Part shown: one piece after another, positions 1 through 10,115 of the stretch | Numbering within the stretch: position 1 is the stretch's first letter | Layout: each line of letters opens with the position of its first letter | Source of the DNA: Hemicentrotus pulcherrimus | Taxonomy: Eukaryota; Echinodermata; Echinoidea; Camarodonta; Strongylocentrotidae | DNA length: 24,003 bases | Direction of reading: 5' to 3' | NCBI GenBank assembly: GCA_003118195.1 | Contig: BEXV01001624.1 | Location: 59,419 to 83,421, forward strand | Made by a program: the position numbers and the translations under genes | Notes under the pieces: model-generated | The model's database searches: none | The model's input: the letters and a program-made list of their open reading frames with translations, nothing else | Told to the model about the DNA's origin: nothing

Positions 1-485
1 CCCCCACACACACACAAATCAAAGGATACTGGACAAAAAATGGCATGTAACGTTCCCCCTTTTTGAGTAAGGAAATTGGGGGGAAAATAAAAAATAAATA
101 AATAAATCTGAAAACCAATTTAAATCAGGTAATTATCAGGCCATTATGTTGTAACTGTATATTAACTTTCTGTGTTCTTTGATCTATGAAATTAACAGTA
201 AATCATCAACTTTCAAATGTAAAAACCTCCCAAAAAATCTATTTCGTTTCCTTTGGCAACCCCATACAGCACACACCAAGGAATTAAGTCAGTTTAGTAA
301 TTTCATTGTCCATCCCTCATGTTTGCGTAAAGCCTTGTTAGATGAGACTAATTTTTTTCTTCGCCTCTCTGCAGTCGGTCCTTTTTACACACAAGCAGTT
401 TTGCACAAAACTATTGGCAACGATTAATGGAAGGCTCACTAAGTGCAACACAACAGCTTTGCAAATTTACCCATTTCTGGGTGTA
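1..485. other. Left-edge intronic or flanking DNA without recognised gene
   Basis: The window opens in a short CA-rich tract followed by AT-rich sequence. An 82-codon open frame at 179..427 has no recognisable domain and no splice context. No further CNOT4 exon (the linker and RNA-recognition motif that follow the RING) was recognised on the minus strand here, so the next CNOT4 exon probably lies beyond the left edge. Confidence 0.5.
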
Positions 486-870
486 AAAGATAAACTTTAG
501 TACTGGTAATGCGATTGCATTGTGAAAGAAAAGGTGTGGAAAGGATCAGAAACAGTTGATCAAGTAGCATGTAAGTATTAATGTGCACTGCAAGGTTATG
601 GAGTCATCAGAATCATAATGAATTTGACCGAGTCTTGGTAAAGTAACAAGCACTGTACACAGAAATCTATATATGGGACAACACACATGATGTCGGGGCT
701 AGTACTACCTTGTCTTTCTATGCTCATTACTCAACCAATATACATTTTCTTCCAAAATTGTTTGGCACATGTTATTTATTTGTAATCTTGGACATTCAGT
801 GTAAGTTTAGTTTGATTCTATGAGAATTTCTTTTTAAAAAAAAACCAGAACTGAAGTTAATCTTTAATTA
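486..870 (+). repeat. Dispersed repeat family R1, copy A
   Basis: This stretch of about 380 bp is clearly similar, in the same orientation, to 14239..14636 and partly to 18720..18895. Shared words include GCGATTGCATTGTGAAAG, CCAAAATTGTTTGGCA and TTTCTATGCTCATTACTCA. An A-rich run near the 3' part is followed by further shared sequence, so it is not a simple poly-A tail. No open frame, tRNA-like boxes or clear terminal inverted repeats were seen. It may be part of a longer transposon. It lies in the presumed third intron or 3' flank of the CNOT4 exons. Confidence 0.8.
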
Positions 871-1065
871 GTTCAGTGACAACCCTTTGAACACTGGTAT
901 AGATTAATTTAGTGCTCAAAGTAACTGAATAATCTTGGAGCATTTGGGATTTTCATCTAATGACAAAAGCAATGTACATGTAGTACAGGGAAATTGCTTG
1001 TGTGACTTTTAAAGAGTTAAACCTCCCTTATATTAGAAAGACTGGTATCATTTCCTGGGACTTAC

Positions 1066-1178
1066 TGTTCCTCTGAGAGTGGTTTGAAGTCTGCAGGGCA
1101 TTCAGGGTAACCTTTCCTGCATGCGGGACATAAACCATTCTCATCTGTACGAATACGATGCCAACAGAACCGACAAAT
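1066..1178 (-). CDS. CNOT4: CNOT4 exon 3 (second half of the RING)
   Basis: The exon starts after a TTTTCAG acceptor and ends at a consensus GTAAGT donor, leaving phase 2. Its 37 full codons begin ICRFCWHRIRTDEN and contain the last four RING cysteines (two in ICRFC, two in CPAC). The tail KPLSEE matches the start of the helical linker after the RING. Confidence 0.93.
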
Positions 1179-3145
1179 CTGAAAACAAAAATCAGGAAAA
1201 TATTCTTCATTTGATCCATCCTTGTTATTAAAGTAAAGGCTCAAGATAATATTCTTCAATTTTTGTATTTATCATTGAGTTCAATAACATGAACACATTC
1301 AATAGATAAAAAGAAATTTTGACATAAACTGTACCCATCAATAACAGTTCTGCAAGGTGAATACAGCAAGCTAAACAACTCTAATAATAGCTAATATGAC
1401 GTTTTGAACCCCGAAAAGTGTAATAAATTTGAAAAGAATGGAAAAGAAAACATACTTCATATTCCTCCTCCATGAAGTAGATTCCAATGTGCAACCATTT
1501 AGTGTAATAACTGTTCGTCAACAGCTAATACAAATCTCTATGAGTTGCTGTGTTGGGAGCATTGGGAGAAGTCTGCTTTGCTACAACTTTCAAAAATTTC
1601 TACGAAAATTATTTGAGGATTGTAGACAGAACATCAAAATATCTTTCAAAGTATTTTTTTTATAAAATGAGAGCAGTTTCAGACATTCCCCTTGTTCCAT
1701 TCCAGTATTTTTGTTTTGATCCCTGAATATCACCTTCAAGAACTTACGATTTAAGGTCGCATGGAAGTGAGCTCTCATTGGGGAATTTAACACAGTTCAG
1801 GTGTTAACCCAATAACAGGTGTTGTCCATCACAAGGATTAGCTTTCAGTTTTAAGAGCAACAGCACTTCATGGGCAAAGACTGTCAGAAAGACTTTGGGT
1901 AATTTCTTGATAGTATGCTAGTTGATTAATGGTATTTCCACCAAGAATGGATGACCTACTGCATGTGGAAACTGACTACAATCTTCCTTTAAAGGCCGTC
2001 TGTAGTAGTTTAGCCAGGGGGGATTAGACCTCCCTGGAAGGTCACTGGCAGGTGGCTATCCCATCAACTCAGCTCTCAATTAACATAAGAAAAAGGGGAC
2101 CATGGGGGACTTATGGTCACTGCTTAGGCAATGTTTGCTAAATAGAGGGCACAAGTAGCTAAAAGTAGTGCAGTGGGGCTTTAAGATCTAATTAAGACTG
2201 TCTCACCTGATAACCACATGTGCACGGGAAGAAATTGACATCATCTAATTCCAAAGGTTCCATGCATAGTGGGCACTGTAAAAAGAGAATTAGAAAACAA
2301 TATTGACTTCCTTGGAGGGACATGGTAAATACTATTGCCGTGAGGAAAAAAAAAGAATTGTACTTCTTCCAAAAGCCATGATTATGACGATATAAATACT
2401 TACAAGTACTTTTGTAAACCACAAATTTTCACATCGTTCCCGAGTGGAGTTAGGAAAACTGATTTGGTCTTCAAAAACCACCTTTATCGAGAGGAACAAG
2501 GCCAACTTGGACCAAGAGTGCAAACATTTCTGCTGAGTAACCTCCCTGTGATTATAATAGCTCATTCACAGATGAGACGAAAAAATCTGTGTGAGTTTTG
2601 TTTTTTAATTTTAAAGGGTACTTCAAAAACAAGTGGGGTGAAAAAAGAAAAGGAGAAATTACTTCTATGCATCAATGGTTTCATGTGTGCTCACTAAATG
2701 TTGTTATATACATGTACAGCTAACCTTGAAGGCCACCCAAGGCAAACTAAAAAAGTGACCACTATTGACAGGTCAAAGGTGGCCACTTTAATACACAGGT
2801 TTGACTGTATACTTAAAAAAAATATTAAAAAATAGTACACTGTTAACAGACGTGAATGGGTCTTACCTCAGCTGGGTCATCTAAGGTCAACATGAAATAA
2901 ATAATAGTACATCGTTTACAGAAAAGGTGTCAAACTTGAATGGGGCTTACCTCAGCTGGGTCATCTAAGGTCAACATGAAATAAATAATAGTACAAAGTT
3001 TACAGAAAAGGTGTCAAACATGAATGGGGCTTACCTCAGCTGGGTCATCTAAGGTCAACATGAAATAAATAATAGTACACTGTTTACAGAAAAGGTGTCA
3101 AACGTGAATGGGGCTTACCTCAGCTGGGTCATCGAAGGTCGACAT
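1066..3145 (-). CDS. CNOT4: CNOT4-like RING E3 ligase, first three coding exons (partial gene)
   Basis: In other animals CNOT4 (yeast Not4) is a RING-type E3 ubiquitin ligase that works with the CCR4-NOT deadenylase complex in mRNA turnover and translational quality control. Three minus-strand exons, 3119..3145, 2207..2275 and 1066..1178, join in phase into the N-terminal 69 codons plus two bases. Eight cysteines at residues 10, 13, 27, 29, 34, 37, 49 and 52 form the all-cysteine C4C4 RING typical of CNOT4, with spacing identical to the human protein as I recall it. Diagnostic strings are CPLCMEPLEL, FFPCTCGYQ and RTDENGLCPACRK. The ATG at 3145 is chosen because it opens the only exon giving DPAE directly before the first RING cysteine, as in other CNOT4 proteins. 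The RNA-recognition motif and zinc finger that follow in this family are not in the window. The gene is very likely single-copy housekeeping; the odd feature is the repeated first exon. Confidence 0.93.
1993..2180. mobile_element. TTAA-flanked MITE, family M1, copy 1
   Basis: This is a 188-bp non-coding element flanked by TTAA on both sides (1989..1992 and 2181..2184). Its ends are imperfect terminal inverted repeats: AGGCCGTCTGTAGTAGTTTA on the left and, read inward from the right, AGCCCCACTGCACTACTTTT. A second copy lies at 9921..10111. Both share GGGATTAGACCTCCCT and AAGAAAAAGGGGACCATGGG. TTAA target duplication is the habit of piggyBac-type transposases, so it may be moved by one in trans. 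It sits in the intron between CNOT4 exons 2 and 3, about 22 bp from the exon 2 donor. Confidence 0.8.
2207..2275 (-). CDS. CNOT4: CNOT4 exon 2 (first half of the RING)
   Basis: This 69-bp exon in phase 0 lies between a TTTTTACAG acceptor and a GTGAGA donor. Its 23 codons run from CPLCMEPLEL to FFPCTCGYQ and hold the first four zinc-binding cysteines of the RING. Joined to exon 1 it reads DPAE-CPLC without a gap. Confidence 0.95.
2831..3145 (-). repeat. 84-bp tandem array carrying CNOT4 exon 1 copies
   Basis: Four units have their exon segments exactly 84 bp apart (27-bp cores at 2867..2893, 2951..2977, 3035..3061 and 3119..3145). Each core is an ATG, nine open codons and a GTAAG donor on the minus strand. 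The three left copies are identical in the core and encode MLTLDDPAE. The right-most unit encodes MSTFDDPAE and is taken as the original. Outside the core the units share ACAGAAAAGGTGTCAAAC and GAATGGGGCTTAC. The extra cores have no AG acceptor just upstream, so they could be used only as alternative first exons or act as decoy donors. Confidence 0.92.
3119..3145 (-). CDS. CNOT4: CNOT4 exon 1, initiator exon
   Basis: ATG at 3145 starts nine codons, MSTFDDPAE, ending at a GTAAGC donor in phase 0. This copy is preferred over the three tandem copies to its left because it is the most upstream, is followed upstream by a pyrimidine-rich leader rather than by another repeat unit, and differs from the homogenised copies. 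A transcript from upstream would meet this ATG first. Confidence 0.8.
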
Positions 3146-3240
3146 GGTGATTTGATAGCAGAGCAGAGAAACAGAAGCTCGGGTAATAGAAGAGAGACAG
3201 CAAGATGGCTCCCAACGAACTATGTAATCTCAATATGACT
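3146..3240 (-). promoter_or_regulatory. Probable CNOT4 5' leader and core promoter with YY1-like site
   Basis: Read on the minus strand, the 70 bases before the ATG are rich in CTCT and TTCT, as in many housekeeping leaders. At 3201..3210 the plus strand has CAAGATGGCT, close to the YY1 consensus CAAGATGGCGGC that often lies just downstream of metazoan start sites. No TATA box was seen at a sensible distance. The exact start site is inferred. Confidence 0.35.
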
Positions 3241-4734
3241 GCCTCGCAGTCTATGTAAAACACTGGAATGATAACAATGAAAATGATGATCAACCGACAT
3301 TTCATAGTTATACAATGTACATCTCAACTGTTCGTTTGAAAACAATCTTTTTGGAGCAAGAAGCGCATTTCCTCAATTACATGTAGGGTATCTATCAACA
3401 AAGAGTTAATGCCTTTTTGACTCTGAATAGATGAAAAATAGTGTCTCTGACTGCTATTTTGTTATGCTCCTTTACACTTCTTCATAATGGTAAAACTATA
3501 AAACGAAGCAAAAAGGGAGTGAAGTCATACATACATTGTACATGTAGGTCAAATGAAAAAAAATAAAAAAGTTTCTCATAAAATATTCAAAAAATAAGAG
3601 AAAATATGCTTCATCACAAAAATACTAACTAGCCTGCATTAAAACTTACGAAAATTAATAATTTCTGTATTGAAATCTCAACACAGACGATGCAGAGAAA
3701 TTTCAGGTTTAATTTCAGGCTTAATTGGCTTAGCTTGCATGCAGAAATGGAAAGAAACTTTTAATTTATGTACAGAATACATAAAATAAACTCGAATGAC
3801 ACAACCGCAATGCCCAGTCACATTATGGGTCTCGTTTTAAGTCCAATGTTACAATACAGCCTCACCAGTACTCTAATAGTATGGTCACAGTAAAAAATAA
3901 ATATTTTTCAAAACTTTCTGCTGTCTACACTCTGCTAACAACTTAATGCTCGTTCAAATACGACATGGTCCACCGTCACAAAAAACCTGCCACAGAATTG
4001 TTTCTTTGTATAAATGTATGGAAATTGGATGCAACAAAGATAAACAGAGATCTGCGTCATAAGATGTATTCAATTTATTATTATTGGGAGCAATCTACGA
4101 GCCCTTGTTTTTAGCAGTCCCTTCTGCTCCATGATCAACCTGTGTTATATGCCTGTTTTACACTGTAGACTGATTCTGACTGAGAGACAGTCTACCATTC
4201 TTGGCCGGGCGTCTCTACTGCCAGATCCCCTTCATGCAAAGGAACCCCAAACACACACAGAACTTTCACACGCGGACAAATCTCATCCTAAAAAATAAGG
4301 ATCGTCCATATTTTCTCTTTGGCAATCTGTGGGTGTAGCCTTTAGTTTAGGGTTCATGAGCTGGATACGAAAAACGGACTAGACCTAGGCGTAATCTAAT
4401 GTATAGATCTACCCCCTGGTCACCTTGTTGTAAAATGGCATTTGTTATGCCAATTCTCTCATTGTGTATACGTGAACGCGTACATATATGTGTGACCAGG
4501 CGCAAGTTGTTTTACAAGAGCGCAGGTATTTCATATACATACACATTTGTATGCATTTTAGATGCTCTTACGTATCCGTTTATCGTCCTTTTACGGGCGC
4601 GGGACTCGCTGTAATGATCCGATATCCTAAGCACTGGTTCATTCGAGATCTTGACAGCTGAAGAGAAAGGGAAACCCACTCCAAGTGTTGAAGCCTCGCT
4701 CTCCAAGTCACCCTACGACCGAGAGAGCTTTTAC
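3241..4734. other. Intergenic DNA, no gene recognised
   Basis: AT-rich, with scattered TACATGTA-like words. Open frames here (for example 4399..4614) are short, overlap on both strands and lack recognisable domains. It may hold upstream regulatory sequence for CNOT4, but none can be named. Confidence 0.5.
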
Positions 4735-4932
4735 CATCTAGCTGACATCGTTCATCTAGCAAATAGCTGAGCATCGTTCATCTAGCTTTATAGCTGAGCA
4801 TCGTTCATCTAGCATTATAGCCGAGCATCGTTCATCTAGCATTATAGCCGAGCATCGTTCATCTAGCATTATAGCCGAGCATCCTTCATCTAGCATTATA
4901 GCTGAGCATCGTTCATCTAGCTGAGCATCTAG
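4735..4932. repeat. 27-bp minisatellite, about seven units
   Basis: The core CATCGTTCATCTAGC recurs at about 4746, 4772, 4799, 4826, 4853, 4880 and 4907, so the period is 27 bp (26 for the first). The spacer is ATTATAGCCGAG in central units and more diverged at both ends. Units in the middle are almost identical, which is typical of recent slippage or unequal exchange. No open frame runs through it. Confidence 0.95.
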
Positions 4933-7030
4933 TCTGTATCGAGTACTTCTAATACAAGGTGAGTTTATAACAAGGTATAGTATACCGTCATTAGTGCCCT
5001 GCGTTTCCTTTCTGTCATTTCATCCCATTTCACCGCCCCATAAGTAAACAGTGGTTTAACTCCACCATCATTCATCATCTTTCACTAACTGCTATTTTAC
5101 TTCAACCTTCTAGTTCTACTTTTATGGGCTGTCCGTCTTCTCGAGGATTTATTGTTCATTACGTGAAAGCATCTATACAAATTAAGTGTGAAATGCATCA
5201 AGGAGCATCATCGCGGAATCTATTTTTTGCATCATCAAAGCACGGAACAGAAATAAAAATCATCTGCGATAATGCAGACGATCGTTATTTTTCAGGATGC
5301 GTCTCTCCGCGTTTACAAAGATGATCTTCATTCTCGTTTTTGCAGACGAAGATCCTTATTCTCGGCTCTACTGATCATTGTCATTCTCATACTCATAGTC
5401 CATCATCATCTGCATGCTGCACAATGAATTGACACTAAATTTAATGACACCGACACACTCCATTCATTTCAGGAATTGGCCATTTCATTGCTCGCAAGAT
5501 TATTATAAATATAGAAGTCTAGATTGGGCATCCATACAAAAACTGCCAAGGCCAAACTAAGTCCTTTACTCTTAGCTTATTCAACATTCGGAATGGAGGC
5601 ATAACGACCGTAACATGTAACTTGTTGGGTTAACTTTTCTTCATCAGTCATCCAACACTGGCATGCAACAGCAATGGATTGCGAACAAACTACAAAACGT
5701 ATCGACTCATTCATTCTCAATTGTGACACAGTCAAACAAAATGCGCTACATGTAAACTCAATGGAGGGACGCCCAAAATAAACTGTGCAACACCGTTTTC
5801 GCAAGTAATTTTCTCCATTAGAGCTTCCACTAAATTCGATAATTCAATGACTCCCAAAATCTTATACGTCGGAAATATGATTTGCTCCATATATTATTAG
5901 GAATCGATAAATTGGGTTCAGAAAGGGGATAGAGTTAGTGGTACTTACAACTAAATTCTCCGTGATGATCGCAGGGAAATACACAGATTCGTTTCAGATG
6001 AATTGCGCAAAGGGCGCATGCGCAGATATGACAAATATCGATGTCCCGGATGTAATAGTGATACGTATTGTATTGTGGGATACGAATACTATGATTCATA
6101 ATTCAAAGAACTATACTGTTATCATACTTGTAACAATTACATGTAGGCCTAAATACATATGAACAGAGATCTTCTGCTACGAATAAATGGCGAAATAGTA
6201 CAATTATTATCTCCTCATTACCATTTTGTAGGCTAGAAGCCGAAGTTTTTCTTTTCCTCTCCCGTACGTACTTCTTTCTCCTTTTTTGTTTACTGCTTTA
6301 GTATTCATTCCTCCTATTATTGGGCCATTCAATATTATATGTAATGTAGTTATTTTTATTATTAATGATACTATTTACGTTTTTATTCTTATTATCATCA
6401 TTAGGCCTACCACCATCATCATTATTAATACTACTTCTACTAGGAGTAACCTGGTATTAGAAATATATGTTAGTAAAAGTAATATAATATTTGCTACCAC
6501 TACTTCAATCAAAGTGCTTTAGGCCTATTATAGGCCTATCAACATTTTACTTATTTGGTTTGCTTTTCTTTTTCTTCGCTTGTTTTTTCCCCTGTTGGTT
6601 CACTTTCCCTAGCGCCTGAATATTTTCGTCTTTGAATACACTAATTTTGCTTGTACTAGGTGTCGGCTTGCAAGAAAGATTACGAGTCCTAAATTTTCAG
6701 GACTCCTCAACCTCTCTCTCTCTCACAATGGTACACCCGCAAGCCTAATGTGTACACTATTTTTGTCTTAAAATTCATTTAAACCCGGCAATATACTGGA
6801 TTTATATAAATGAATTTATGACCGCATATTGATGCTATTTATTCAAAGGTTTGAAATCATTAATTCTTAGTTTTAATCTCTATAGGCCTAATGTCATCAT
6901 CAACATTAACATATCATTATCATCAGTCGTATTGCCCTCATCATCTTTACCATCGTCAACAAAATTGTTTGTAAAACTTTAAATATTATATTTATCATCA
7001 TCATCATCATCATCATAATAATAGTAGCTA
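4933..7030. other. Intergenic DNA with ATT/ATC-rich tracts
   Basis: No gene was recognised. The stretch includes low-complexity ATT/ATC sequence around 6340..6440 and 6890..7022, the latter ending in a run of about seven ATC triplets, plus several TAGGCCTA words. Open frames at 5124..5324, 5938..6162 and 6286..6522 are short and without domain signature. Confidence 0.5.
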
Positions 7031-7260
7031 GTTCTTATAATTATAGCGCTTTTCAGGACCGAAGGCTCTCTCAAAGCACTTTACAAAAGTATATATATTA
7101 TAACCCCGGTCATCGGATTCAGGCTTGCCCGCGCACAATGTATGCACATTCTCCACTCCCTGGGGAGCATTCCAGCCAGGCGTCAATTTTACAAGCGCAC
7201 TTGCTAATAAGATCTAAGCACATTAGCTTTCACATCCTACCGGGTACCCATTTAACTCGT
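7031..7260. repeat. SINE-like debris with AGCGCTTT module, family R2 copy 1
   Basis: A TATAGCGCTTTTCAGG start and CAAAGCACTTTACAAAAG form a short imperfect hairpin module common in SINE tails of this genome (compare 18062..18122). The following part, from CATCGGATTCAGGCTTG through TATGCACATTCTCCACTCC to a GGTACCCATTT word, matches 16515..16645. Immediately after it comes an ATC-rich tract (7262..7320) that creates a spurious histidine-rich open frame. Confidence 0.65.
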
Positions 7261-8472
7261 TATCACTATCATCATCATCATCATCGTAACCACTATCATC
7301 ATCATCATAATTGTTATCACCATCATAAGTCACCATTAATATTAATTAGCATCGTAATTCTCCCCCTCCCGTCGATCCTCGTCAGCATTATCACCATCAC
7401 AATCATATTGCATGCATACGCATTCAGGATTCGCATGATTATGTTCATGTGCCCGCTACCGAATGTAAAGACCTATTTTATTTTTTTTTTGGTCCACAAA
7501 AAAGTACGCCTTGTATAATACACTCTCAATTTGAGAAATGAATCCTGGATCAACAACGGGGTTTTATTCCACACAGGAATCAGGATGTTACGATTCATGA
7601 GAAAGCAGTTTCTTATTCCTACCTTAATTTGTAAATATTGTAGATCACTGTCTTGTATACGAATAAAGCATTAAAAAAGAGAAGCAGAATGACGAAAGTT
7701 TAAAAAGAAAATTCCAACAAATGATAACAAAATAATGTTGGTGACTATTTCAGATATGAAATTCATTTACATCTAAATGAAATAAACTCACAAATCAAGA
7801 ATTTCTCGTGGGTTATGACGTTTTCAAGGTCAACGCTTCCGTTTCTCGTATGAAATAACAGTCCTAATACAGTTAATGGATTATGAAATGGGAGTATTGT
7901 ATGGCACATCATCACAATAATATATCGTACCGGTATGTTTTAGTGATATTGAATTACTTTTTCCTTTTAAATTTGAATAATTATTTCGAATATTACTAAT
8001 GTTCATACACCTGCTCCGTGCCGCTGTCATTGATTATTTTACCAATGTACCCACAACTGCAATCTTGTAACATGACGAACTGATGTATAATTTGTCTTAG
8101 TCCTCATTATATGTTGGCATTTAATACCATTTATTTATCCATCTATCTAAAGATTCGGCCAAATAAAAATTTTCAGACATTTAGCGATTACCAGTTAAAA
8201 CAATGTCATGTGTTCTTGTTTGTCCGATTTGTTCGAACTTTCGTAAATCTGCTTCTCTGCTTTATAATCAGGCTACCAATTCCTCATAACGAGTTCGACA
8301 TGCTTCACCCGATTACTTATGTTGACGAAAAAATGCCAACGGGTCCCTATTAGTGTCATGAATTTAATAATGAGTGTTTTTTTTAACTATCGATGTGTTC
8401 AACCTATATAGCCCAACTATTAAAAAAGGAGGTTCTGAAACAATAATTTACTGTTCAGTGCCACTGTTCAGA

Positions 8473-8501
8473 ACCATCTATTCACAGAGTTTTGCCAACC
8501 A

Positions 8502-8569
<68 letters not shown>

Positions 8570-8618
8570 ATGTTGTGACCCAGTGAAACCAAGTTGGCCA
8601 AACTCTGTGAATAGATGG
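8473..8618. repeat. Inverted repeat flanking a (CA)n(TA)n microsatellite
   Basis: Arms 8474..8499 and 8593..8618 are near-perfect reverse complements (CCATCTATTCACAGAGTTTT on the left). Between them lies CA repeat 8504..8532 running directly into TA repeat 8533..8566. As single-stranded DNA or RNA this would form a long hairpin. It may be the two ends of a fold-back element whose centre expanded as a microsatellite. Confidence 0.85.
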
Positions 8619-8682
8619 CTCTGGTACTGTTTGTTGCAGAGCGCCATCTAGTGTTCAACTTGCCAATACCCGATTTCCACTT

Positions 8683-9050
8683 CACAGACAGAGGACGCAT
8701 ATTATACAACGCAGCTATAATATAGCACAGAACTGGACAAATTCAGTTCTGTGAGCTATAAACATCAAGTTACTGGACCACATTGCTTAAGATGACCTGA
8801 GATGGAGCGAGGGGATTTCGCGGTAGTGTCCCTTAACATAAAGGGACACTATTTGGCGGTAGTGCACAGACAGAGGACGCATATTAGGGCCTATACAACG
8901 CAGCTATATAGCACAGAACTGGAAAATTTCAGTTCTGTGAGCTATAAACATCAAGTTACTGGACCACATTGCTTAAGATGACCTGAGATGGAGCGAGGGA
9001 ATTTCGCGGTAGTGTCCCTTAATATAAAGGGACATTATTTGGCGGTAGTG
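8683..9050. repeat. Tandem duplication of a 182-bp hairpin-rich unit
   Basis: Two adjacent units, 8683..8864 and 8865..9050, are nearly identical. Each begins CACAGACAGAGGACGCATAT and ends GGCGGTAGTG. Each contains two internal inverted repeats: AGCACAGAACTG with CAGTTCTGTGAGCT, and GTGTCCCTTAACATAAAGGG with its complement. The second unit has a 7-bp insertion near its start. No open frame or tRNA-like promoter was found. It may be a fold-back transposon duplicated in tandem, or a structured non-coding unit. Confidence 0.9.
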
Positions 9051-9916
9051 CTTGTGCTTTCATGATAAATATAGGCTACTTTTTCATGTGTATATAACGC
9101 TTTGTACTCATTATGTCTCTATGCGCCTTCTGTAGTAGTATCGAACGTTGAATTGATTTTCCCAACTAGATAATTACAATAGTAAATATGAAATATTTTG
9201 ATAATACAAATGTTATTAATTAACTACAGATAATTGGGATAATGCAAACTATGCACACAAAAAAGTAAACACATTGTCAAATTGCCGGCGTGCATTTAAT
9301 TACAGGTCCTTTCAAAGTATCAATATAAAGATATGCAAGAAGTAAGGTACAGATCAGAGCAAAATTTAATAAAGCAACGCAAAGCGTCATTTATTGGATA
9401 CTCTACATTATTAAAAGCGTATCATCAAATTGAATTATGATCACTGGAAGGGAATGAACTTGTTTTCAGGTGACTCTTGAATCATATTCAGCGATCATTC
9501 GTTGTTGAGTGAAAATTCACGCACAAAATAGTGGACTCTACTCTTTAAAAAGTCATTCAAAGTGCTACTAAATTGGGCAACTACCACAATAATGTTGGAG
9601 TGGATTGGTGCCCCTCCATAAACGAAATAATTTCCGGCCCTAAAACGCCTTGTAAAAGAGCTAATTTTGATTATTTTGCATATCCAAAGACGGTAAATTT
9701 GTTCTTGAAATTAAAGTTGACTTTTGGTAAAGATGAGGAGTAATTGTTTACCTTTCTCTTTTTCTGACATTTCGAGTACTACACTACGTTTGAAGTTGCT
9801 TTGAAAATGTCTTAATCTTAATAAAGTCGCGATGTTTGTACAAAAATGTCGTTTTATTAAGAATGTTTTCACAGTTCACATATCTTTCCATCTGATATCG
9901 TATAGTTCACAGCCAT
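9051..9916. other. Intergenic DNA, nothing recognised
   Basis: AT-rich sequence without a long open frame, RNA gene signature or obvious repeat that I could match elsewhere in the window. Confidence 0.5.
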
Positions 9917-9920
9917 TTAA

Positions 9921-10111
9921 AGCCTTTCTGCACTACTTTGGCCAGGAGGGATTAGACCTCCCTACATGGTCACTGACATGCCGTTATCTCATCAAATAAG
10001 CTCTCAATTATCTTAAGAAAAAGGGGACCATGGGGGACCAACGGGTGCCTCTTATGTATTGTTTGCTATATAGAGGGCGCAAGTAGCGCTACAATAATTG
10101 TGCAGTCCCGC
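9921..10111. mobile_element. TTAA-flanked MITE, family M1, copy 2
   Basis: This is the second copy of the element at 1993..2180, in the same orientation and about the same length. It shares GGGATTAGACCTCCCT, a CAATTATCTTAAGAAAAAGG-like centre and GGACCATGGGGGACCA. It is flanked by TTAA at 9917..9920 and at about 10112..10115, where the last base of the element overlaps the repeat. Terminal repeats are AGCCTTTCTGCACTACTTT and, inward from the right, GCGGGACTGCACAATTATT. Confidence 0.8.
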
Positions 10112-10115
10112 TTAA

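Noticed and set aside
1..1065. CNOT4 exon 4 (linker and RNA-recognition motif)
   Set aside because: I read the minus strand for the expected basic helix and RRM sequence and found none; it probably lies off the left edge.
5577..5804. 75-codon open frame as a small secreted protein gene
   Set aside because: No domain, no promoter or splice context, and similar frames occur throughout the AT-rich intergenic DNA.
6890..7320. CRISPR-like regular repeats
   Set aside because: They are simple ATC tracts without repeat-spacer structure, in a eukaryotic sequence.
7138..7518. 126-codon histidine-rich open frame
   Set aside because: It is produced by an ATC/CAT trinucleotide tract and SINE debris; no domain, no splice context.
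8503..8709. Open frame ending in alternating Tyr-Ile and Cys-Val codons
   Set aside because: It is the (CA)n(TA)n microsatellite read as protein.
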